The notes under the pieces are model-generated. The model ran no database searches and was not told where the DNA came from. It saw only the letters and a program-made list of their open reading frames with translations. DNA of 64,000 bases from Kribbella sp. NBC_00382 (GTDB taxonomy: Bacteria > Actinomycetota > Actinomycetes > Propionibacteriales > Kribbellaceae), in the NCBI RefSeq assembly GCF_036067295.1, contig NZ_CP107954.1:3658001-3722000 (forward strand), read 5' to 3'. The position numbers and the translations under genes are program-made. Below, piece after piece: positions 1 to 8,037 of the stretch; within the stretch, counting starts at the first letter, position 1, and each line of letters starts with the position of its first letter.

Positions 1-256
1 CATCGCATGGCCCTGCTTCAGCGACGAAACCGTCGATAGCCGCAGTCAACGCAGCCTGGTCGGCGACGTCTACGGCCGCAGTGCGGACAAGGGCCCCGCC
101 TGAGCGCAACTCGAAAGCCGCCGACTCCAAGCGGTCGGCGCCGCGGGCGATCAGGGAGACCGAAGCACCCCGGGAAGCCAGCAGCCGGGCCGTCGCCAGC
201 CCGATTCCGCTCGATCCGCCGGTGACGACAACATGAGCGTTGCTCACTTTTGTCAT
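1..256 (-). CDS. SDR-family oxidoreductase, N-terminal part (cut by window edge)
   Basis: The first 85 residues of a short-chain dehydrogenase/reductase are visible; the gene runs off the left edge. The N-terminus carries the Rossmann glycine motif TGGSSGIG (residues 12-19), typical of classical NAD(P)(H)-binding SDRs, followed by an arginine-containing stretch after beta-2 and a VDVAD segment usual around the adenine-binding aspartate. The catalytic Ser-Tyr-Lys residues lie outside the window, so substrate cannot be judged. The ATG at 254-256 is 21 bases downstream of the cupin stop, suggesting a two-gene operon divergent from the GlxA-type regulator, which is the natural candidate to control it. 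Confidence 0.85.
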   Translation of the reverse strand, partial: MTKVSNAHVVVTGGSSGIGLATARLLASRGASVSLIARGADRLESAAFELRSGGALVRTAAVDVADQAALTAAIDGFVAEAGPCD

Positions 257-277
257 GGAGAGACCCTGCCACGGAAC

Positions 278-589
278 TCAGCCTTCTGGATAGAAGAGAA
301 ACAGAACGCAACCTTCCCGGGACTGCGGGACGTGGGACGAGCCGGCCGGGGCGTGGATGAAGGAGCCGGCGGGGTAGTCGCGGATGCCGTCGTTGAAGAC
401 CCCGCTGACGACGAAGACCTCCTCCGGGCCCGGGGCATGGACGTCGATGCCTTCCCACACTGAGCCAGGCTCCATCTCGAGCACATGGGCGGAGGCGATG
501 TCGCCCTTCCAGAGGGTCCGGAGGTGGATGCCTGGGAAGAGCTCGCGGGCGGGCATGTCGGAGGCCAAGGCGCATTCGAAGTTCTGCAT
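278..589 (-). CDS. Cupin-domain protein
   Basis: Small (103 aa) single-domain cupin resembling the ChrR/cupin_7 type. The order GSVWEGIDVHAPG, EEVFVVSG, YPAGSFIHAPAGSSH matches the two cupin motifs; the histidines at VHAPG, IHAPAG and SSH and the glutamate pair could form the metal site. Such proteins bind a divalent metal and act either as small dioxygenase/isomerase enzymes or as sensor domains; this one has no attached anti-sigma part. The ATG at 589 is used; a GTG two codons upstream (595) is possible, and neither has a strong Shine-Dalgarno. It probably forms an operon with the SDR gene downstream and is divergent from the GlxA-type regulator across about 70 bases. Confidence 0.8.
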   Translation of the reverse strand: MQNFECALASDMPARELFPGIHLRTLWKGDIASAHVLEMEPGSVWEGIDVHAPGPEEVFVVSGVFNDGIRDYPAGSFIHAPAGSSHVPQSREGCVLFLFYPEG

Positions 590-661
590 GGCCACGATTC
601 TTCAGTTATCCACAGGGTTGTCCCCAGTGTCTGGATAGTCTCGATCAGGTACTTTTCTGCC

Positions 662-1585
662 ATGGGAACTCACCGGGTTGTTGCGCTGGTGACGGCGCCG
701 CAGGGGAGTTTTGAGTTGGGATGTGCGGCGACGGTGTTCCGGGACGAGCGGTATTCGTTCGAGGTGTGCACCGAGCGGCCGGGGGCGGTTGCGACGCTTG
801 AAGGCTTCGACATGCTCGTCACGGCTGGGTTGGAGGCGATCGGAGGTGCGGACACGGTTGTCGTGCCGGGGTGGCTGCCGCTCAATCGTGAGCCGTCCAC
901 GGCCACGCTGGAGGCGCTCCACCGAGCGCACGGGCGTGGGGTGCGGTTGGTCAGCATCTGCTCGGGGGCGTTTCTCCTGGCGGCGACCGGGCTGCTTGAT
1001 GGGCGACGGGTCGCCACCCATTGGCGGTACGCCGATGAGCTCCAGCGCAGGTTTCCCGCAGTACAGGTCGATCCGGATGTGCTCTACATCGACCACGGCG
1101 ACATCGCGACGAGTGGCGGCTCGGGTACCGGGATCGACCTGTGCCTCCAGTTGGTCCGAGCCGACCACGGAGCCGCCTATGCCAGCCGGATTGCGCGGCG
1201 GATGGTGATGCCGCCGCATCGGGAGGGCGGCCAGGTCCAGTACCGGGCGGAGCCGGATGCGGCGCCAACAGAGTCTCTTGGTGAGCTGCTGGACTGGGCG
1301 GCCGAGCACCTGGAGGAGCCCATGAGCATCGATGACTTGGCAGCCAGGATCAACGTCTCCGCACGAACTCTCGCGAGACGGTTCGCAGTGCAGCTCGGCA
1401 TGCCCCCGGGGCAATGGTTGCTGGCCCAGCGGATCGCCCGGACCCGCGCGTTGCTGGAGGAGACGGACCTGCCGATCGAGACGATCGCCACCAGGGTTGG
1501 GCTGTCGTCGGCAACCAACTTGCGGCGGCGGTTCTATGCCGCAGTACGGACGACTCCCAGCGCGTACCGCCGCGCCTTCAGTTGA
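662..1585 (+). CDS. GlxA-family transcriptional regulator (DJ-1/PfpI + AraC HTH)
   Basis: 307-aa regulator with an N-terminal DJ-1/PfpI-like (class I amidotransferase fold) domain, residues about 1-185, and a C-terminal AraC/XylS DNA-binding domain, residues about 205-307, with two helix-turn-helix units near 222-242 and 272-292. Cys100 in SICSGAF sits at the nucleophile elbow; in this family the domain usually senses ligand rather than catalyses. The open frame extends upstream, but the ATG at 662 fits the family N-terminus (MGTHRVVALV). It is divergent from the cupin/SDR pair and so likely regulates it. GlxA-type regulators often control nitrogen-compound catabolism; the effector here is unknown. 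Confidence 0.9.
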   Translation: MGTHRVVALVTAPQGSFELGCAATVFRDERYSFEVCTERPGAVATLEGFDMLVTAGLEAIGGADTVVVPGWLPLNREPSTATLEALHRAHGRGVRLVSICSGAFLLAATGLLDGRRVATHWRYADELQRRFPAVQVDPDVLYIDHGDIATSGGSGTGIDLCLQLVRADHGAAYASRIARRMVMPPHREGGQVQYRAEPDAAPTESLGELLDWAAEHLEEPMSIDDLAARINVSARTLARRFAVQLGMPPGQWLLAQRIARTRALLEETDLPIETIATRVGLSSATNLRRRFYAAVRTTPSAYRRAFS

Positions 1586-1642
1586 CGATGGGGAAGGCAG
1601 CAGCGAGGGTTGGGAATTGATGATGCGGCCAGGGGGATGAGT

Positions 1643-1951
1643 ATGGGTGGAGCCCGGATCGACCTGTCTGTGGTCGATGGCGGTGGAGCGGTGGTGGCTG
1701 TGGCCGGGATCATGGACATTCCGGTCGCAATGGCCCTGCGCCGGGTGCTCCTGGAGGCCGCCGAGATGCGGGCCGGTGCATTGCGGCTCCAGCTGGACAT
1801 TCCGGTCAACGGGGCTGAGTTGCTGGCGCAGATCCTGCGGGACGCGCAGGCGAGGTTCCGAGCCAAGGGCCGCAACCTGGTCGTGGCGACGCCCAACCCC
1901 GCGGTCGCGAAGCTGCTGGCCGGCGCCAACGTCGCGGCGGAGCTCGAATAA
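1643..1951 (+). CDS. STAS-like (anti-sigma antagonist fold) small protein
   Basis: 102-aa protein whose pattern (AVVAVAGIMDIPVAMALRRV, then a beta strand ending in LDIPVNGAELL, then KGRNLVVATPNPAVAKLL) follows the STAS fold of SpoIIAA-type anti-anti-sigma factors. The serine/threonine usually phosphorylated in the DxS motif is not obvious: DIPVNG takes its place, so a phosphorylation switch is doubtful. ATG 1643 is preferred because AGGGGG at 1631-1636 lies six bases upstream; the nearer ATG at 1637 would abut it. It is followed after 18 bases by topoisomerase IB, probably in the same transcript. STAS assignment is by pattern only. Confidence 0.6.
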   Translation: MGGARIDLSVVDGGGAVVAVAGIMDIPVAMALRRVLLEAAEMRAGALRLQLDIPVNGAELLAQILRDAQARFRAKGRNLVVATPNPAVAKLLAGANVAAELE

Positions 1952-1969
1952 CCCTGGGTACAGGACGGC

Positions 1970-2989
1970 GTGCGGCTGAGAAGAGTCAACGTCGACCGGC
2001 CCGGCTTCACCCGGCGCAAGCGGGGTACCGGATTCAGCTATCTCGATGCTGAGGGCAACGTGATCCGGGACGCCGAGGTGATCGAGCGGATCAAGTCCCT
2101 CGCGATCCCGCCCGCGTGGCAGGACGTCTGGATCAGCCCGCACCCCAACGGGCATATCCAGGCCGTCGGCAACGATGAGGCCGGCCGGCGCCAGTACCTG
2201 TACCACGACGAGTGGCGGACGGCTCAGGATGCGGACAAGCACGAGCGGGTACGCCGCCTAGCGCGCCGCCTGCCCACCTTCCGCAAAGCGGTCGACCGCG
2301 ATCTGTGTTCGCAAGGCCTCACCCAGGAGCGCGTGCTCGCGGTGGCGCTCAGGATGCTCGACCATGGCGTGTTCCGGACCGGCAATACGCAGTACGCCGA
2401 GGAGTACGGCAGTCGGGGAGCGGCGACCCTGCTGCGAGCAGATGTGAAAGTCCGCAAAGGCCTACTGGTCTTCGACTTCACCGCGAAGGGCGGAATCCGG
2501 CGGACGCTCGAGCTGGAGGACGCCAAGCTGGTCACGGCGGTCACCGCGCTCAAGCGCAGCCGGCACGAGAGCCCACACCTGCTGGTCTATCGGGACCGTG
2601 ACGGTTGGCACGATCTCGATGCCGATCAGATCAATGGGCGCTTCCAGGAGTTGGTCGGCGACGACTACACGGTCAAGGACCTCCGTACCTGGACGGCGAC
2701 CGTGCACGCTGCCGTCGCGCTCGCCAACGCGGATCCGCCGGACACGAAGAAGGCGACTACCGCGGCGGTCAAGGCGATGCTCAGCGACGTCTCGGAGCAT
2801 CTCGGCAATACGCCGGCGGTGGCGCGGGCGTCGTACGTCGATCCGCGGGTGATCGCGCAGTACGAGGAAGGCCGGACCATCGCCCGGGCGATCAGCCTGG
2901 CGGGCTCGGACAACCTCAACCGGGCCGCTGTTCGGCTGCGCTTGGAGCGTTCGGTCGCGCGGTTGCTGGGTACCGGGGCCGCAGGATGA
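1970..2989 (+). CDS. DNA topoisomerase IB (poxvirus/Deinococcus type)
   Basis: 339-aa type IB topoisomerase that relaxes supercoils by nicking one strand through a 3'-phosphotyrosyl intermediate. The active-site set of bacterial TopIB is present: Arg136 (VFRTGN), Lys173 (FTAKGG), Arg239 (KDLRT), Asn280 and nucleophile Tyr289 (ARASYVDPRV), in nearly the same numbering as the Deinococcus enzyme. The N-terminal domain (to about residue 90) includes PPAWQDVWISP, typical of bacterial members. Start is GTG 1970 with AGGA five bases upstream. It sits between a STAS-like gene and a small basic Rho_N-like protein 13 bases downstream, likely one operon. Confidence 0.95.
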   Translation: MRLRRVNVDRPGFTRRKRGTGFSYLDAEGNVIRDAEVIERIKSLAIPPAWQDVWISPHPNGHIQAVGNDEAGRRQYLYHDEWRTAQDADKHERVRRLARRLPTFRKAVDRDLCSQGLTQERVLAVALRMLDHGVFRTGNTQYAEEYGSRGAATLLRADVKVRKGLLVFDFTAKGGIRRTLELEDAKLVTAVTALKRSRHESPHLLVYRDRDGWHDLDADQINGRFQELVGDDYTVKDLRTWTATVHAAVALANADPPDTKKATTAAVKAMLSDVSEHLGNTPAVARASYVDPRVIAQYEEGRTIARAISLAGSDNLNRAAVRLRLERSVARLLGTGAAG

Positions 2990-3002
2990 GAGGAGTACCA
3001 CC

Positions 3003-3326
3003 ATGCCCGCAGGGTCGAGCAAGAAGCGTGAGCGGCAGTACGAGCACATCAAGGCCGGGCTGAAGAAGCGTGGTCGCAGCGAGGACACCGCCGAGGAGAT
3101 CGCGGCGCGTACGGTGAACAAGGAGCGCGCCCGCGCCGGCGAGGCGAAGCAGAAGAGCAAGACCTCCACCGACGACATCTCCTCGAGCCGGCGCGGCGGC
3201 CTGCGATCGCACAGCGGGCCGCAGGGCCGGACCAAGGACCAGCTCTACAACGAGGCCAAGCAGAAGAACATCAAGGGCCGCTCGAAGATGAACAAGGCCC
3301 AACTGGAGAAAGCGGTCGGCCGCTAG
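3003..3326 (+). CDS. Small basic protein with Rho_N-like C-terminus ('plasmid stabilization' family)
   Basis: 107-aa, strongly basic protein of a family commonly labelled plasmid stabilization protein. The N-terminal half is lysine/arginine-rich helix (KKRERQYEHIK, AARTVNKERARAGE); a Ser-rich linker with SSSRRGGLRSHSG follows; the C-terminus (TKDQLYNEAKQKNIKGRSKM) matches the Rho termination factor N-terminal helix-extended-helix seen in nucleic-acid-binding proteins. The name is historical and no plasmid function is implied. RBS GAGGAG lies just upstream of ATG 3003. It follows topoisomerase IB by 13 bases, so a DNA-associated role is a reasonable inference. Its stop codon shares the palindrome CTAG with the convergent hydrolase remnant. 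Confidence 0.8.
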   Translation: MPAGSSKKRERQYEHIKAGLKKRGRSEDTAEEIAARTVNKERARAGEAKQKSKTSTDDISSSRRGGLRSHSGPQGRTKDQLYNEAKQKNIKGRSKMNKAQLEKAVGR

Positions 3327-4026
3327 CGCAGGAAGGTTCGCAAGCTGCGGACCAGTTCCTCGGGCGCGTTCTCCGCGATGTGGTGGGTCGAGTCGATGCC
3401 GTGGCCGACGATCTGCGGGCACCACGGGTGCCAGACCTCGAGCGGGTTGCCGTAGATCTCTTCCATGTCGTCGCGGGTCGACCACAGCATCATCGTCGGG
3501 CAGCCGATCTGGCGGCCGTCTCGGGATCGGCGCAGATGACCCGCTCGGCCGGCTTGGCGGTCTGGGCGAAGAACCACCAGTGCCACCACATCGCGGCGAA
3601 CTTGTCACCGCACCGCTCCAGCGCCTCGACCACCGGCACACCGTCCATCACGACCAGCTTGCTCACTCGCTCGGGATGATCGAAGGCGGTGCGGTAGGCG
3701 ACCTGCGAGCCACGGTCGTGCCCGACCACGGCGAAGCGGTCGTGCCCGAGCTCGGACATCAGACGGGCGACGTCGCCGGCCATCGCTCTCTTCGAGTACT
3801 GCGTATGCGCATCGTCCGCCGCCGGCTTGTCCGACTGCCCGTAGCCACGCAGGTCGGGGCAGACGACGGTGAAGTCAGCGGCCAGTGCAGGAGCAACCTG
3901 GTACCACGTGGTGTGCGTCCGGGGATGTCCGTGGAGCAGTACGACGGCGGGCCCGGACCCGCCGTGCCGAACCCGCAGGCTGACCTCGCCGACATCAATC
4001 CGGTCCATCGTGAATCCATCGAACAT
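3323..4026 (-). pseudogene. Alpha/beta hydrolase (haloacid/haloalkane dehalogenase-like), internally deleted and frameshifted
   Basis: Two pieces of one alpha/beta hydrolase in different frames. The upstream piece (from ATG 4026) has the oxyanion HGHPRTHTTW, the DLRGYGQSDKP loop and the nucleophile elbow VGHDRGSQV (Asp nucleophile, as in fluoroacetate/haloalkane dehalogenases), then stops at about 3490 soon after WWHWWFFAQ...ICADPE. The downstream piece in another frame carries the C-terminal core (GCPTMMLWSTRD, PLEVWHPW) and the late His of HHIAENAPEE. The two meet at about 3510-3525 and roughly 70 codons of cap domain are missing compared with intact relatives, so deletion plus frameshift is the best reading; a sequencing error alone would not restore the cap. 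The start overlaps the upstream stop region (TGACATG), implying former translational coupling with the redox-enzyme gene. Confidence 0.75.
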
Positions 4027-4027
4027 G

Positions 4028-4996
4028 TCAGCTGGCCACCTTCGATCGGGCGTCGGCGTTCCAGCTCGAGAGGAGCCGCTGGGCGAGGAGGTTGTCGAGG
4101 CCCAGGCAGCAGGCTGCTCCGAAGAGGATGTCGGGGATGGCATCGGGGTGGTCCGACGCGTAGTTGTCGCAGAGGTCGTGGGCGGCGATTTGTTCGTGGA
4201 CTGCGTCGGCCTCGATGTGTTCGGTGAAGTAGTGGGCGGCAGCGGGGTCGGCGCCCAGGCGGGTTGCGCCGGCGGCGTAGCGGCGGTTGGGGAGGGTGGA
4301 GGTCATCTCGAGGGCGGCCAGGTGGCCGAGGAGGGCGCCGGTCCAGCGGCGGTGGAGGGCGAAGTAGGACATGACGTTCGAGAGCGCGAGAGTGACGGCC
4401 GGTACTTCGGGGACGTAGTGGCCGTAGGTGTCGTCGAGGTTCAGCCAGCGCATCGTCGTACGGAACAGCTCGGCGTGCATGCGGTCCGGGCGGCCGCCGC
4501 CGTACTCGTCGGCCTGGATCTCTACCAGGGCAGCCTTTGTGGCGCCGTCGAGGCGGGGGATGCCGAAGCTGTGGGGGTCGGCCTCTTTGAGTTGGTAGAT
4601 CGATCTGTTCAGGACGAACTCCCTGAACTCTTCGAGCCCGGCGTGGCGTTGGAGGTAGGCCGCGAGCGACGGGCCGTCGTCGTTGTCGATCAGCTCTCGC
4701 AACAGCTGTGAAGGCTTGCCGTCAACGACAGGCCAGTACGTGGCGCGCAGCCAGTCGGACCAGCAAAGCTCGAGCGAGGCGCGGAAGGCCAGGACGCTGA
4801 GGTCCCACTCCGCATCCGGGTCGACCTCGTCGAAACCGCGGTAGTGGAGTTCGTAGCAGCACCACAGCGCCAGTTGGAGATCCTCGTCCGCCCACGGCTC
4901 GTCGGACGCGACCGGCGGACTGGGAGTGTCCGACTGGTCGAGCAGGTGGTCGATCAGCCAGCTGCTGAGCGGTCCACGGGGTGGGGGGAGGTACAT
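4028..4996 (-). CDS. Iron-containing redox enzyme family protein (heme-oxygenase-like fold)
   Basis: 322-aa, mostly helical protein of the iron-containing redox enzyme family (haem-oxygenase-like di-iron fold). Candidate ligands are spread over helices: ELHYRGFDE, EIQADEYGGG, MHAELF and a C-terminal YFTEHIEADAVHE, the last like the ExxH ligand pairs of HDO-type oxygenases. Substrate is unknown; relatives act on fatty acids or amino-acid-derived groups. The divergent small gene at 5051 encodes a CDGSH iron-sulfur protein, a recurrent partner of this family in actinobacteria, which suggests electron supply or an iron-linked function. The downstream hydrolase, now broken, was translationally coupled. 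Confidence 0.8.
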   Translation of the reverse strand: MYLPPPRGPLSSWLIDHLLDQSDTPSPPVASDEPWADEDLQLALWCCYELHYRGFDEVDPDAEWDLSVLAFRASLELCWSDWLRATYWPVVDGKPSQLLRELIDNDDGPSLAAYLQRHAGLEEFREFVLNRSIYQLKEADPHSFGIPRLDGATKAALVEIQADEYGGGRPDRMHAELFRTTMRWLNLDDTYGHYVPEVPAVTLALSNVMSYFALHRRWTGALLGHLAALEMTSTLPNRRYAAGATRLGADPAAAHYFTEHIEADAVHEQIAAHDLCDNYASDHPDAIPDILFGAACCLGLDNLLAQRLLSSWNADARSKVAS

Positions 4997-5050
4997 GGTG
5001 GTTCTCCTTCACGGCTTCGCGCCGGGTGTGGCGCTGGGTACCGGTACCCC

Positions 5051-5248
5051 GTGCATAACTTCGATACTGCCGAGATCCAGGCCTATGCGGACGGGCCGTT
5101 GATTGTCCGAGGCAACTTCGAGCTCCGCGACGAGAACGGCGAGCTGATCGACCCCGGCCGAGCCACAATCGCCTTGTGCCGCTGCGGAAAGTCGGCCCGG
5201 AAGCCGCTGTGCGACGGCACCCATAGCCTGATCAAGAAGCGCCGTTAG
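5051..5248 (+). CDS. CDGSH iron-sulfur domain protein
   Basis: 65-aa mitoNEET-type protein. The C-terminus carries CRCGKSARKPLCDGTH, which supplies the Cys3-His1 ligands of a redox-active [2Fe-2S] cluster. The N-terminal DGPLIVRGNFEL is typical of the single-CDGSH actinobacterial form. GTG 5051 is the only good start after the divergent gene; no clear Shine-Dalgarno precedes it, so a leaderless message is possible. It is divergent from the iron-containing redox enzyme (54 bases apart), and the two probably cooperate, the CDGSH protein passing electrons or an Fe-S cluster. Confidence 0.85.
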   Translation: MHNFDTAEIQAYADGPLIVRGNFELRDENGELIDPGRATIALCRCGKSARKPLCDGTHSLIKKRR

Positions 5249-5323
5249 GAGTAAATCCGTGGATCCGAGGAGTATCGACGCGACTTCGGGCTCTTTGTCG
5301 ATGACCTCCGTGCGGCGGCCGCG

Positions 5324-6289
5324 TTACTTTCCTGAGCGGCGCAGCTCGGGCAGGACCTCGTCGCGGTACAGCTTCATCATGTCGACCGAGTGCGGGCCCA
5401 TGTTCGCCACGTAGATCTCGTCGAAGCCGGCCTCGACGTACGGCTTGAAGGCCTCGAGATGGTCGTCCGCCTTCGGGCCGGCGGCCACCGACTTGGCGGT
5501 CTGCTCTTTGGCGACCAGGTCGCTCGCCTGTTCGAAGTGCCGTGGGGAGGGCAGGACCTGGGCCAGTTCGCCCGGCACGCCTGCGTTTCGCCAGATCCGG
5601 TGGGCCTGCTCCACGCCTTCGTCAACGGTGGGGGCGTAGCTCACCTTGAAGCCCGCCTGTGCCGGTTTGGCCCCGCCGCCGTTTGTACGGAACCGCTCAA
5701 GCAGCTCCTTGTCCGGCATCGTGGTGATGTAGCCGTCGGCGATCCGCGCGGCGACGTCGGTCGCCTCCGGCCCGAAGCCGGACATGTAGATCGGCAGCGG
5801 CGAGTCCGGCCGGGTATAGATCCGTGCGGTGTCGACCGTGTAGTGCTTGCCACGATGGTTGATGAAGCCGTCCTCGGTCCACAGTCGGCGCATGATCTCG
5901 ACGGCTTCCTCGAGCATCTCCAACCGGACATCGACGGTCGGCCAGGCGTCGCCGAAGATGTGCTCGTTGAGCGCCTCGCCGGTACCGATCCCGAGCCGGA
6001 ATCGTCCGTTGAGCAGGACTGCGCTGGTCGCCGCCGCCTGCGCGATGACGGCCGGATGGATCCGTACCGTCGGGCAGGTGACCGCCGTCGTCACGGGCAG
6101 CTCGCACACCTGGGAGACCGCCCCGATCGTCGACCAGACGAACGCGCTCTGCCCCTGCTCGTCGTTCCACGGATGGAAATGGTCGCTGATCCACAAGCCG
6201 TCGAAGCCGGACTCCTCGGCCAGCCGCGCCTGTTCGATCAACTGCGCCGGGGTGTACTCCTCGCTGGACAGGAAGTAGCCGATCTTCAC
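5324..6289 (-). CDS. F420-dependent LLM-class oxidoreductase (Fgd-like)
   Basis: 321-aa TIM-barrel luciferase-like monooxygenase-class enzyme that probably uses coenzyme F420. The segments GFDGLWISDHFHPW, LGIGTGEALNEH and RLEMLEEAVEIMRRLW match the subfamily related to F420-dependent glucose-6-phosphate dehydrogenase (the type known as TIGR03557). Motif content and full length indicate an intact enzyme; substrate cannot be inferred. It is monocistronic between the CDGSH gene and a divergent lipoprotein operon. Confidence 0.88.
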   Translation of the reverse strand: MKIGYFLSSEEYTPAQLIEQARLAEESGFDGLWISDHFHPWNDEQGQSAFVWSTIGAVSQVCELPVTTAVTCPTVRIHPAVIAQAAATSAVLLNGRFRLGIGTGEALNEHIFGDAWPTVDVRLEMLEEAVEIMRRLWTEDGFINHRGKHYTVDTARIYTRPDSPLPIYMSGFGPEATDVAARIADGYITTMPDKELLERFRTNGGGAKPAQAGFKVSYAPTVDEGVEQAHRIWRNAGVPGELAQVLPSPRHFEQASDLVAKEQTAKSVAAGPKADDHLEAFKPYVEAGFDEIYVANMGPHSVDMMKLYRDEVLPELRRSGK

Positions 6290-6370
6290 GTCGCCTCCAA
6301 GATTTGGTCGGTACTTCCCCGGTGCCCCGCTCTATTCATGAGCACGCATAGCAGTGGGTACTGATCCCGC

Positions 6371-6811
6371 GTGCGACGAGTCATCGGGTGGTGCGGCGTT
6401 GGTTGCCTGACCATCGCGATTGCGGTCGGCTGCGGTGACCCGGACCAGCAGCTGCGCTCCGAAGGCGCGCGAGCGGCCCGAGAGGCGGCATCGGCAGCCG
6501 GTACTGCGGAACTGGCCGGCCAGTCGTTCCTCGACCACAAGCTCTGGTCCCAGCCGGCCACCCAGCTGGTCAGCGAGGCCGAGAAGGCGTTGGGCCAGGT
6601 CAGCAGCACCTTCGACCAGCAGCAACCCACGACCCGGGCCTCCCGCGAGACCTACGACCAGGTCTCCAAGACGCTGGATGATGCTGCGGGCAACGTCACC
6701 GACCTCCGGATCGCGCTGACGAACGGCGACGAAGGCGGCGTGGCCGAGCTGGTGAAGGAGCTGGCCGGCACCACCGAGGGACTGCGCCGGCTGGGGGAGA
6801 CGGCGAAGTGA
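6371..6811 (+). CDS. Small secreted lipoprotein, first gene of NRAMP operon
   Basis: 146-aa protein with a short basic N-terminus, hydrophobic core and lipobox AVGC with Cys21, so it should be a membrane-anchored lipoprotein facing outwards. The mature part is polar and helical, with repeated Ala/Glu/Gln segments and no cysteine, giving no recognised enzymatic motif. Start GTG 6371. Its stop overlaps the GTG of the NRAMP-like transporter (GTGA), and two PRC-barrel genes follow with further overlaps, so all four should be co-translated. A role as an accessory or metal-delivery lipoprotein is an inference from operon position alone. Confidence 0.75.
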   Translation: MRRVIGWCGVGCLTIAIAVGCGDPDQQLRSEGARAAREAASAAGTAELAGQSFLDHKLWSQPATQLVSEAEKALGQVSSTFDQQQPTTRASRETYDQVSKTLDDAAGNVTDLRIALTNGDEGGVAELVKELAGTTEGLRRLGETAK

Positions 6812-8037
6812 AGAAGGTCTTCGCCGTCACGCTCGGCATCCTGACCGCGATCGGCGGTTTCGTCGACATCGGCGACCTGGTCACCAACGCACTCGTCGGC
6901 GCCCGGTTCGGGATGCGGCTCAGCTGGGTCGTCATCGTCGGCGTGATCGGGATCTGCCTGTACGCCGACATGTCCGGCCGGGTCGTCGCGGTGTCCGGCC
7001 GTCCGGTGTTCGACCTGATCCGCGAGCGGCTCGGCCGGCGTACCGGCCTCGTCACGCTCGTCGCGTCGTTCCTTGTCACGCTGCTGACCCTGATCGCGGA
7101 GATCGGCGGTGTCGCGCTGGCCTTCGAGCTGGCCAGCGGGGTCAACTACCTGCTCTGGGCGCCACTCGCCGCGCTCGCGGTCTGGCTGGTCATCTGGCGG
7201 GTCAAGTTCTCCAAGCTGGAGACGGTGTTCGGCCTGATGGGACTGCTGCTGATCATCTTCGCCGTCGCGCTCTGGAAGCTCGGCCCGGACTGGGGCCAGC
7301 TCGTCCATCAGGCGGCCAACCCGCATCCGATCGGTCACGAGACCTGGGCGACCTACGCGTACTACGCCATCGCGCTGTTCGGCGCCGCGATGACACCGTA
7401 CGAGGTGTTCTTCTTCTCCTCCGGTGGGGTGGAGGAGAAGTGGACGAAGCGCGATCTCTCCACCGAGCGGTCGAACGTGTTCATCGGGTTCCCGCTCGGT
7501 GGGCTGCTGTCGCTGGCGATCGCCGGGTGTGCGGCGGTGCTGTACCTGCCCGCGGGCATCCACGTCGAGACGCTCAGCCAGGTGACCCTGCCGGTGGCTG
7601 TTGCCTTCGGCAAGCTCGGGCTCGCGGTCGTGCTGATCGGGGTGTTCGCAGCGACCTTCGGGGCGGCGCTCGAGACGTCGCTGTCGTGTGGGTACACGAT
7701 CGCGCAGTACTTCGGCTGGCAGTGGGGCAAGTTCGTCCGGCCGCGGCAGGCGTCGCGCTTCCACTTGGTGATGATCATCTGCCTGTTGCTGGCGATCCTG
7801 ACCCTGATGACCATGGTGGATCCGGTGCTGGTGACGGAGTACTCCGTGGTGTTCGCCGCGATGGCGTTGCCGCTGACCTACCTGCCGATCCTGATCATCG
7901 CCAACGATCCCGACTACATGCGGGACCAGGTGAACGGCCGGGTGCGGAACTTCCTCGGCCTGATCTATCTCGGCTTGTTGCTGGTGGCATCGATCGCGGC
8001 GATTCCACTGATGATCATCACGAAAGCGGGGCGATGA
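6808..8037 (+). CDS. NRAMP-family metal transporter with atypical metal-site motifs
   Basis: 409-aa integral membrane protein with about 11 hydrophobic segments, matching the NRAMP divalent-metal transporter family over its length. Two hallmark motifs are altered: the TM1 motif usually DPGN reads DIGD (residues 20-23) and the TM6 motif usually MPH reads MTP (195-197). Altered residues at these positions are seen in NRAMP-related magnesium or non-transition-metal transporters, so substrate may not be Mn2+/Fe2+. GTG 6808 overlaps the lipoprotein stop, and the gene ends in ATGA with the first PRC-barrel gene, showing tight coupling. Confidence 0.85.
   Translation: MKKVFAVTLGILTAIGGFVDIGDLVTNALVGARFGMRLSWVVIVGVIGICLYADMSGRVVAVSGRPVFDLIRERLGRRTGLVTLVASFLVTLLTLIAEIGGVALAFELASGVNYLLWAPLAALAVWLVIWRVKFSKLETVFGLMGLLLIIFAVALWKLGPDWGQLVHQAANPHPIGHETWATYAYYAIALFGAAMTPYEVFFFSSGGVEEKWTKRDLSTERSNVFIGFPLGGLLSLAIAGCAAVLYLPAGIHVETLSQVTLPVAVAFGKLGLAVVLIGVFAATFGAALETSLSCGYTIAQYFGWQWGKFVRPRQASRFHLVMIICLLLAILTLMTMVDPVLVTEYSVVFAAMALPLTYLPILIIANDPDYMRDQVNGRVRNFLGLIYLGLLLVASIAAIPLMIITKAGR

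Noticed and set aside
602..2242. Long minus-strand open frame opposite the GlxA and STAS/TopIB genes
   Set aside because: It is antisense to genes with clear motifs and its translation is arginine/proline-rich low complexity; a GC-rich shadow.
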